A model generated the notes under the pieces. It worked only from the letters and a program-made list of their open reading frames with translations, made no database searches and was not told the DNA's origin. 64,000 bases of DNA from Acanthopleura granulata (lineage: Eukaryota; Mollusca; Polyplacophora; Chitonida; Chitonidae). Numbering within the stretch: the first letter of the stretch is position 1; every line of letters starts with the position of its first letter. A program made the position numbers and the translations under genes. Of this stretch, positions 55,355 to 64,000 are shown in pieces. The stretch spans positions 45,373,250-45,437,249 of the forward strand of contig JABBOT010000001.1 of assembly GCA_016165875.1 (NCBI GenBank), written 5' to 3'.

Positions 55355-56660
55355 ATCTCAAACGTTCCGGCGATAGATTTGGCAAGTGTGCAATATTTAT
55401 CAGTATCGATACATAAAATTAAGATGAAATAAAGAAATAACTGATTCTGAGAAAAGCTATGAAAAAAAGTTTAATAATGCTAAAGTGATATACACCGCTT
55501 ACCCATCCACCCAAGAAAACTAAACCCGGGAAATATACATGAAAATAATTCTGAGGGTCTAAACAAATAAAAAAAATTACAAAGAAAATAGTAGTAATAA
55601 TGCGCAGTAATTCACTTGCAGTGGTTACCAAATCAACAGAATGTCCCACCCGTCCACAACAATCGAGGCCATGCAGTTTTGAGTTGTGCCCGTTGTGCCC
55701 CTGTAGTCAAAGAGGTGATTATCAGGACAGGCTCTTTCAATCCAGGCAAGTACAGCCCATTAAGCACCCTACCCTTCTGAAAAAAAATGATGAACAAGAT
55801 TAAATGAAATCAGTCTTAAAAAATTTGCATATCATCCATTTCCTAAAAAAAACCGATGCATGGGCCAGCTTTACCGGAATTATTTAAACTTGTGCAGTCC
55901 TCATTATTGACGTCATTGTTTTGAGTATGCACACTCCACTTTTTCACAACCCACACACCAAACAAATGTGAAGTTGATTGTTTGAAAGTGAAAAAAGTCA
56001 AAGGACTAACTTACACACACAGAGGCAAACGTTCATAGTTACATGTCTATGTGTACTAACTTGTTTTATTACTTTTTTTCCAATATATCTTTCTTTGGCA
56101 ATATATCATAGAACTGGTCAGAACTTCTGGGAGCCACAAAAGCCATAATTATATTTCACCATCATCATCAAGCCTTGATTATGAAATGACAGACTCTGCC
56201 ACGCAAATTACTTTGACTGGAAATGACACTGATTTGATGAAAAATCAAAACAAAATTTTGAAACAAATATTTTTCGTCTTTTATAATATCTCTTTCTGAA
56301 CTTTTTTCACATCCACATGTTACAGCCTATGTACACAAAAATAGTTGCCACACAATTCTGACAGGTCATATGGTACAGCAGTGCATTTCTTACCTTTAGC
56401 GACAAAAGAGTTTTCGAAACTCCTCTACTAGAATTCAATTCATGAAATATAACTATGAACGTACTGCCGAAATCTAGATAAGTTGAAACGACCGTGACAT
56501 TGCAGGCCTTATGTACACACATTTGACTAAAGGAAAGACACAAAAATTTACACTTACAGACATCCAGTTATACAACTTGCAGAAGAGAACCTACATTATG
56601 TTTACAGCCTCATTATGAGACAATCCAATTTGGAGAAAAATTGCTCCAAGTATAGAGCCT
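55355..56660. other. no recognisable gene
   Basis: AT-rich sequence with no assignable coding or repeat signal. Confidence 0.4.
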
Positions 56661-56798
56661 TATGTATTTATTTATTTCACTTCTACGACGGCGGCCAGCA
56701 TTATGGTGGGAGGAAACCGGGCAGTGTCAGAGGGAAACCCACGACCATTGCGCTGCGCTAGCGCGCTCATCGGCTGGGCCACGTAGGCTGTTAGAGCC
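56661..56798 (-). mobile_element. internally deleted tRNA-derived SINE
   Basis: Read on the minus strand: head 'gcctacgtggcccagccgat', 'gagcgcgctagcgcag', then directly 'gtcgtgggtttccctc', 'tttcctcccaccataatgct', 'ggccgccgtcgtag' and a 'gaaataaataaata' tail. The box-B half of the head is missing. It interrupts the 3' side of the decayed LINE on the same strand. Confidence 0.78.
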
Positions 56799-56799
56799 T

Positions 56800-59010
56800 T
56801 ATGGTATATCACATGTGAGCAGTCTAGTATTAGATTGAATACCTTCATAGTTTTGCAGTCTGCGTGCAAGTTGAAATGTAACCTTCAAACCACTTACTGT
56901 TAATGCCACAAATTTCGTAATGATTAAATTCTGTCTAGAGAATAGAGAGATTAATTGCCTAAATGGCTCTGGAGAAGTCCAAAGAAAGAAAACAACTAAA
57001 AAGGAACTAAAAAGACTGTCATAAAGTGAGCAAATCGGTTGAACCGTCCAAGATTTAGCACGCAAACCGTAGTGATCAGGCGATAAAATGATTTTAAGAT
57101 CATGTCTGTAAAGATTCGCTGAGGACATTTACAAAAACTCTCTCAATAACTTCAACTTTAACGTGATACTGTAGTTTTCAACACTAGAGTTTTCTTCATT
57201 TTTAATGCTGGTGCAAGTTTTGCTAATTTCAAAAGGTTTGATATTGTGTCGGATTCAAAAGATAAATTTGCTATACGCGTCAAAAGATCCACCACATATT
57301 CCGACACAAGGTTAATATCAGGTATGGAAATTCCATCTAGCCGTGGACTTTTCTAATAAACTGTGCCATACATAGCCTCAAGAGTAACCGATGGAAAACC
57401 GGACCGGTGGAACTTGAATAAGATAGTAAGATATCTGTGTTGAGAGTATGTTGGATTCAAGCGTACAAGCAACCGTAAAGAAATAGACATTAAGTGTCTA
57501 TTTATCGCACCTCAAATAAGCAGGTCTTGTGGATGCTGGAATGACCTGGGACCTAATTCAACACATTAAATGTTCCTCAAATATCGTTCTGCCATTGTCA
57601 GCCTTTTTTCAAAGTACTGCTTTGTGGTGATAATATTAATCGATTTAGTTTGTTATAAAGGATTTAACGCTGCCATAGCGGTGTTTGTTGTGTAACAACA
57701 AAGATCTCCAGATTCTAAAATGTATCACCACTAAACGCCTTTGATTTCCACTGCCTTATGACACAAAATCATCATTACTCTTTTGAAGTAGCGCTTTTTT
57801 CTTGGAGGCGTTTAGCCTACCGAAGTTGGCGTAAGAACCCGAAAGACACCAGTCAAACGTCAAACAACAGGACCCTGTGACGCCATTTTAGTGACGTAAA
57901 ATGTTCCTTTTCCCGAATCAGCATAATGACGTCACATTAAAGAAAGCGTGGGGCTAGACAATAACACCAGATATATTTTAACATTGTAAGCGTTGCAGTA
58001 CAATCAGTTTTTGACTCATTTAAATTACCAGTAGAAATATAGGAGAAATGCAGCAACCCAATTATTTGAAAAATTCTTTACTTCAGTACTGTTATGCCTA
58101 AACATAGATCAGTATTTACTGCGCCTATAATGTAGGTCTACAGAACGTTCGGTTTTAGACTTTGCCTATTTCACATTTTATATAAACTATGTGAAATAAC
58201 ACTTTCATCACTGAAGACAATTCATATCTTTCACCTATATATAAGTTATACAGGGGGCCTCCGTGGCTCAGTCGGTTAGCGCGCTATCGCAGCACAACGA
58301 CCCGAAGCCTCACATCAATGCGGTTGCTGTGAGTTCAAGTACAGCTCATGCTGGATTCCTCTCCGGCCGTTCGTGGGAAGGTCTGCAAGCAACCTGCGGG
58401 TTTCCCCCGGTCTCTGCCTGGTTTCCTCCCACCATAATTCTGGCCGCCGTCGAATATGTGAAATATACTTGAGTACGGTGTAATACAACGATCAAATAAA
58501 TAAATGAAATAAATATAAGGTATATAAACCATAAAACGTAATGTGCCATGTCAAATTCTTTTACCTTGCGGAAATAATCAGCACGACAGAATACTATTCG
58601 TTGAGGTAAACGCATCAGCCGGTCTGTTGCGTGACACAATTGACACAAATAGGTATATTTCCACACGGCCCGCAAATGACAGCTGGGTAAAATATTATAT
58701 AATCTATGCACAGGCCAATCACTCAAATCAGCCCGTCTGAGCTGTTTTCGATGAAGTTTGTTTCTTTTAATAAGAGTGAGTAAAGCATTTGTTATCCAGG
58801 GTGTTTGGATTTTTATAACTGGCGTGGTTATTACGCCCAGAGGATATCTAAGTAGACTTAATAAGATATTGAAAAAAATATTGGTAGATTCTTCAACGTC
58901 ATTCAAATTAAAAGAAACAACATCGTCACAGTTAATATTTAATCAAAAATATAACCAAAATTATTTCAAAACAGGAGTCCATACAGATCTGAACGGACAA
59001 TAATACGATT
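56800..59010 (-). mobile_element. decayed CR1/Jockey-like LINE, second family, split by a SINE
   Basis: On the minus strand, 58906-58530 encodes the endonuclease-RT linker ('VIKIQTPWITNALLTLIKRN', 'KLHRKQLRRADLSDW'). From about 57380 to 56830, reverse transcriptase pieces follow in shifting frames: 'RLDGISIPDINLVSEYVVDL', 'LSFESDTISNLLKLAKLAPA', 'ENYSITLKLKLL', 'YGLRAKSWTVQPICSLYDSL' and 'HYEICGINSKWFEGYISTC'. Between the two parts lies about 0.8 kb of worn sequence plus the SINE at 58254-58515, inserted in the opposite orientation. No catalytic box survives. Confidence 0.7.
58254..58515 (+). mobile_element. tRNA-derived SINE, complete reference copy
   Basis: The most complete copy in the window. 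It has head 'gggggcctccgtggctcagt' and 'cggttagcgcgct' (box A), 'gctgtgagttcaagtaca' (box B), body 'ctggtttcctcccaccataa', 'ttctggccgccgtcgaatat', and tail 'gtgaaatatacttgagtacg', 'gtgtaatacaacgatc', 'aaataaataaatgaaataa'. It is a non-autonomous retroposon transcribed by RNA polymerase III. Its presence here splits the decayed LINE at 56800-59010. Confidence 0.88.
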
Positions 59011-59286
59011 GGCGACCCTATAAATCCCTCCTTTTTAAGAGAAATTGGAAATACGCGCCCTGCGGTCTTCAGGATCAGAGACTAGAAAATGCTGTCCTGC
59101 AAAGTATTCAGCTCGTATATCTCCTGATTGAGATCTGGGGTGAAACCCAACAGTTATTACACCGGCCCTTTCTCGTTGAAAATGGCTTTAAACTCTATCA
59201 ACACTGCCTTGTAATGAGACAGAAAACAGCTGATTGAACACTACTTCTCCATGGCAAGAGAAATATCCTCTACGCCTCACTCCGTA

Positions 59287-60110
59287 ATGTGTACATACGA
59301 CAAAATTACACAATGGAATTGTCGAGGTCTTAAGGTTAATTTTATTGAAATAACACAGCTGGTCCAATCATTAAATCCTACTGCCCTTTGTCTTTAGGAA
59401 ACTCACCTTAAGACATCTGACAAAAATAAAATAACTCTCAAAAATTATTCACTTTATAGTATATTCTGTCACAAAGAAGAGCGAGCTGCAGGGGGCTCAT
59501 CTATCTTCATAAATAACAATATTATCCACTGGCCAGTAGCTCTGGATACAGAGATTCAGGCTGTGGCCGTTCGTGTTTCATTGTCTAAGACAATCACATT
59601 GTGTTCGATTTATATTCCTCCGAACACTCCCATGTCAGCTTTCCAGTTGCATAATTTAAAAGAACAATTACCTACACCGTTTATAATAATGGGAGATTTT
59701 AATTCCCATAACCCCTTATGGAGAAGTAACAACATAAATAATAAGGGCAAGATAGTTGAAAATGTTTTAACCCAGGAGGAACTGTGTTATTTCAGTGATG
59801 GTTCTAATACCCATTTACATGCGGGTAATGGCGCTTATTGTGCTATCGGTCTCACTATCACCGATCCATCACTTCTCCCGGATTTTTTCTGGAGAGTGCA
59901 TGATGATCTTTGTGGCAGTGACCATTTTCCTATTATCCTAGAGCATCTCACTTTTAATTCTTTAGAGCGTGTATCTAGGTGGAAGTTCGATAAAGCAGAT
60001 TGGATGGCATTTGAGATGTTCTGTGAGGCTGATATCACTCCAGAAACTCTCAATTCAGCAGATGATCCCATATTAAAATTTAATAAGCTTATTTTATTTA
60101 GCGTTATAAA
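59287..60110 (+). pseudogene. endonuclease domain of LINE copy 4
   Basis: Starts 'MCTYDKITQWNCRGLKVNFI'. A stop replaces Gln in 'CLQETHLK' at about 59396, after which the frame is open from 59563 to 60261. The endonuclease motifs are 'YIPPNTP', 'GDFNSHNPLW', 'GLTITDPS' and 'GSDHFPIILEH', with the catalytic SDH intact, unlike copy 1. The last codons of the open frame are read from the (TA)n tract as alternating Ile-Tyr and are not part of the enzyme. Confidence 0.88.
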
Positions 60111-60119
60111 TACCCCCCC

Positions 60120-60121
<2 letters not shown>

Positions 60122-60169
<48 letters not shown>
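60122..60169. repeat. (TA)n microsatellite in LINE copy 4
   Basis: About 24 TA units after a run of C residues (60111-60120), at the junction between endonuclease and 3' UTR. Its downstream flank matches that of the (TA)n in copy 2. Confidence 0.9.
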
Positions 60170-60171
<2 letters not shown>

Positions 60172-60385
60172 TTGTATAAAATACCAAACAATTCTGGTTT
60201 TGGACTTTTATCTGACGTTTTTTTAACTGGTTTTAAAAAATGTTCGTCTGTTTTCCTTTAAATTTTGAATGTTCATCAGATCATGTCGAAAACTATTCAA
60301 GGCTTCCTGATTTGAACATGTTCTCGCCACGATATGGCTGAGATATTGCCAATGTGGCGTAAAGCCAAAATCATTCATTCATTTC

Positions 60386-63300
60386 ATGGGAAGATTTTGA
60401 GCTAGGAAGCGGGGACGTCCCAGCGGAAACAGATGTCTTTTCCGTTGATGGAAATATCTCACCTTTGATTTGTTAAAATTGAGAGCATGATGGCTCTTTC
60501 GATTTTCAGCACGTTGGCGTTTTCGCTTACGTTCAACTGCGATATCTCGGTTATCCTACATCACGAAAATAAAAAAGTGACTTGTTTTTAACTTTAAATG
60601 GGATTCTTCATGGATACATTTATACATATGGTCTTGTGTTGCCTTTTCTTTTCATTGATTTCTCTGACGTGGAGGATTATCCCTAAAAATCGTAAGGAGC
60701 TCCCTTGACTATGTCTAGTGTGGATATCAATAATCGGGAAAATTTTGGTCAATATAACCAAATAGTGAACTGTGTATGTAAAAATGTGTATACATGTTAT
60801 CTATGAACGTTGGTGAGGGGTGGGGCTGTTAATTGCGGGCTCCGTGGCTCAGTTGGTTATGAATGACATACCAGAAGTCGTCTGCCACTTTTTTTCACGT
60901 GGGCTTCGCTTTAATGCTAGCCTTTGGGAGCGGCTAACTGCGTTGAGAATCGGTAAACTCACCAACGGAAAGCTCCGCCTTCCAATTTATCTGTAGCCAA
61001 TGAAGAAGATAAAAATACGTTAGGCAAAGCAGACATCTCGTTTGTTTGTCTAGGTTACATAGCATGGGCTTTCATTAGTCAAAGCGGGAAAAATCGCCAA
61101 TATCTCCAAGTGGTTGGTGTGGTGGTGACTAACAATGCATCCGTGTAATTATTTCGTGTGTGCATAGTTTAAATGTACATGTATACGGTTAAGATAAACT
61201 AGAATATATATTCCTATACATTAAAGACTATCAGTTTTTAGCAACTGTTCTAGCAGCGTTATAGGAAATTATAACGACGCCTTTGCCGCAGATACATCGT
61301 AAAATATTATTCGTACGTGTGGATAAACATAATTAAAACTTAAAATTCACAAGGAAAAAATATCTCACTGGCACAGTCAGAAATAAAGTAAAAAAAAAAC
61401 ATGTTAAAGGCAATGAAACGAAAGTTTTCACCAACAAAAATCGAAACTGAGTGGAAATATTTAAGTGGGTATACTGCATGCCGTGAATAGTCACCATCTG
61501 CTGTAACTAAGTATAATATAACACACAAGAAGGAAAACTTTCTGAGGGTCCATGGAGCTGTGGCTTTCTTGTGCGCTTTGATGGAAACATGCAAGATATT
61601 TTCATGTGACCCGCTTGATAATCTGGGACATCTTAAATAAGGTTGAGTGACTGTCAGAACCAAAACATATAGCACTTCTTACTCAGGCTTATTTAAAATG
61701 CCCAGATTTTCAAGCCAGTCACATAAAAATAACTGTCGGAACTAAAACACACACCACTTCACAGAATCCGAGGTAAATTATCTCCCTTGTTTGATATGTG
61801 TTATTCACCGGAATGTTGATGGGGTACACTCTCCATTATCGATCGGTCTATTCTCACAGAAAAAAGCCTTACTCTTGCAAAATCTGCTTTGCCTTTGGAC
61901 AAAGCGAAAAGATGAATCACACTTTTCGGAAAGCAGCTTGTCCAGTGTTTCTAGTTTGGATTAAAATAAGTTTCTGCTGTTGATCTAAATTATAAAAATA
62001 CACCTCACTATGCATCATCGAGTCTTGCAATGTCAGTACGCTTGTTACAACTAAATGTTCATTGTAAACATTTTTAATACAGCCTTCTACAGTTTTACAC
62101 CATTGAGAGACCATAATCAGAGAATATATCCTGTGTCAACTCCTTTCCTGTAATTTTTCCTACATCTCTGAGTTTATCATAAAATGCATCCCTACCTGCC
62201 CATGTCAAAACGTTGCAAAATATATATTTTTTATATTTTCTTCAATATTTACAATAAATACTCTCATATATCAACTAAGGGCGCACAAAAGTAAATAACA
62301 TGTTAAATAAAACCGGTCAACAAAACTTGACAAATGACAGTTAAAAGTTATTTCCACATTTTAACAGTTTAACAGTATTTCTACTTATTTTATGTTTTCG
62401 GTTTATGCATATTTTTGTGTACGCCTAAATAAAGGTATGTAAAATGTTCACACAGCTCTATAGACAGTTTTGCTGATATGTTCTAAATTTCACCTGTAGA
62501 GAAATTCTAGTAAGGGAAGTCTTTCGTACTGTGACAGATAAATATAGAATTCATAACTTAATTGTTTTGGGGCAGGTGCTCAGTCTTCTTGGAATCTACT
62601 GTACATAATGATGCTCAATGCGGATTGGTTGTTCGACATGGGGGAAAATGCTACCAGCGTGGTGTTTAAAACAAGAGAAGCAACGACGGTATGACTTACT
62701 TGTTTATTTGTCACCCTCCACGAAGGAAATCCGACTTCTAGCTCTTTTACAACGTACCTCAGTTATAATTTTTTCCAGCTGTTATCTTCCTTACTTACTA
62801 GCAAATTTTCACATAACTCCGGTTAAACAAATCTGAATAAAAAATGCTGTGATGTTAAAGTTTATTAGATGGTAATAATTTACTATACATTATTGGTCTG
62901 GAATTTCTCAAGACGATGTGTTGTCATCACATTTAATGGGGAAAGAAGACACAAAAATCACGTTACAGTGAGTGAAAAGGCCATTAAAAACTGTATCAAA
63001 AACTTTAACAGAATCTTGAGATTTTTCCATCAAATTAAACGTAGAAAAATATTTTGATTGTGTCTTTATTGGCCATATTGATGATGCAGTGGATCACTAA
63101 CGTCACGCCGACGTCTGCGCAAAATACAAAATAATATACTTTAATAAAACAATATGTAATTTGAAGCTAAACCGGGGTTTCACATATGCACAAAGACAAT
63201 TATCTGGAATGGTGAACATTGACAAGAGGAGGTTTTGTACTTTCTTGATTGTAGGTGCACATTCACGTTTAATATCAGTGATTTTATTGGCTTGTCTACT

Positions 63301-63999
63301 GTAGCCACTCGCCTATACAATAGACGGTACAGAAATGGAAGCAGCAAGCATAAAAAATACATAACGGGAAATGAAACAACATATATTGAGACAAATGCAA
63401 TCAAGAATGATGGGTCGAAAAAACACGGGATTGTAGTTTTTAACATACGCTAAAGCTTCCCTTGTACAGCTCAATATTACCTTTACCCGCTCAAGGGATC
63501 CTGAAAATACATCCCTACCTTCAAAGCGGTTGGGAATTAATTGCCACCCAAGCATTAATTAAATAAAGCACAAGGATTTCACAATGGCCCAGATTTATAA
63601 GCTTTTCATGACCACTTGTGGGTTCATGTGCCTTTTTCATCCAGTTTTAGCTTATGAATAGAGAAAGACCGACGGTAGCTTTGCAAAAACGGCAATATAA
63701 GACATGCAGTAGGTAGATGACTGCACTTAACTGTGTTGTATACCTTGGCTTAACACTATGCTATACATGCTGTATAGTCAGGTGCTCTTCACAGCGAAAT
63801 GATGTTGCAAATAATATCAGTGCATTTTTTTGCCTATTTCTGCCTAAGTGTTGATGTTAGAAACATTTACGTGAACAGTTTCCTTAGTTTGGTGTCACCA
63901 TTTGTCAACTAATACACGTTGCTACATCGGCTTTGCTCATTATTCTGGAGTCTTTTGTATTGTCAGTGGATCAGCACTGACGTAGGCAGAACGGAGACA
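60386..63999. other. no recognisable gene
   Basis: 3.6 kb in which only the SINE head at 60836-60866 can be assigned. Many short frames, none with a motif. Confidence 0.4.
60836..60866 (+). mobile_element. isolated SINE head (box A)
   Basis: 'gggctccgtggctcagttgg' followed by 'ttatgaatg' matches the first 30 bases of the SINE at 58254. Neither body nor tail follows. Confidence 0.55.
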
Positions 64000-64000
64000 G

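Larger units (their letters stand above)
59180..60385 (+). mobile_element. I/Nimb-like LINE, copy 4 (endonuclease plus 3' end)
   Basis: The plus-strand copy has the last bases of ORF1, the TAATG junction (59285-59289), the endonuclease to about 60090, then a direct jump to a (TA)n tract and the 3' UTR. The UTR ends 'tctcgccacgatatggctga', 'gatattgccaatgtggcgta' and 'cattcattcattt'. The whole reverse transcriptase and RNase H are deleted. The 3' UTR ('aaggcttcctgatttgaaca') matches copy 2. Confidence 0.88.

Noticed and set aside
57925..57940. A perfect CRE-like 'tgacgtca' site
   Set aside because: An 8-bp palindrome is expected by chance in 64 kb, and no gene start is nearby.
58260..58340. 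Possible tRNA gene with box A and box B
   Set aside because: It is the tRNA-like head of a SINE: cloverleaf pairing is poor and it continues into the SINE body and A-rich tail.
59835..60191. A 118-codon minus-strand frame and the end of the 232-codon plus-strand frame with alternating Ile-Tyr
   Set aside because: Both read through the (TA)n microsatellite; the Ile-Tyr repeats are translated TATA and not protein.

Overview
The window looks like intergenic DNA from a marine mollusc, most likely a vetigastropod such as an abalone (Haliotis). It is AT-rich and has no operons or dense coding. It carries tRNA-derived SINEs of a kind common in mollusc genomes, with heads reading 'ctccgtggctcag' and tails reading 'gaaatatt...acggcgtaaaac'. 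It also has several LINE families, a Ty3/Gypsy remnant, and MULE, pogo and THAP remnants, all in protein families common in molluscs. The genus is recalled from repeat style and is not proven.

The dominant component is one RNase H-bearing LINE family of the I/Nimb type, with seven recognisable copies or fragments. A nearly full-length copy lies at 3585-8556 (minus), with an intact 884-aa endonuclease/reverse transcriptase ORF. A second long but broken copy is at 38396-43200 (minus). It sits head to head with a third, 5'-truncated copy at 43265-45256 (plus) that keeps an open RNase H frame. A fourth copy at 59180-60385 (plus) keeps only the endonuclease and the 3' end. Shorter pieces lie at 11395-11868, 13060-13603 and 19226-19520. 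Three copies preserve a TAATG junction between ORF1 and ORF2.

Other mobile DNA: a CR1/Jockey-like LINE at 13990-16832; a second decayed LINE of that sort at 56800-59010, split by a SINE; an L1/Tx1-like LINE at 46140-47640 with an inverted segment; an L1-ORF1-like relic at 17539-18075; a decayed Gypsy element at 30863-34360; a pogo-like DDE transposase relic at 34885-36360; and a core-deleted MULE with a FLYWCH finger at 20026-20809. There are also a THAP-type relic at 55074-55354, two foldback elements (about 820 bp at 22213-23035 and 180 bp at 54499-54682), about ten SINE copies or pieces, and minisatellites.

Host genes are scarce. The best candidate is the 5' end of a secreted trypsin-like serine protease on the minus strand. 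A signal-peptide exon (49467-49512) and a protease exon carrying the TAEHC histidine motif (47833-48014) are joined by phase-compatible canonical splice sites. An integrase-core-like exon at 23593-23793 has splice sites at both ends. A pair of phase-matched exons at 28244-28383 and 28998-29077, the second cysteine-rich, is a weaker candidate, and two further single exons are weaker still. No rRNA, CRISPR or convincing functional tRNA gene is seen. Nothing here amounts to a clearly new system; the most informative signals concern transposon mechanics and the candidate host exons.
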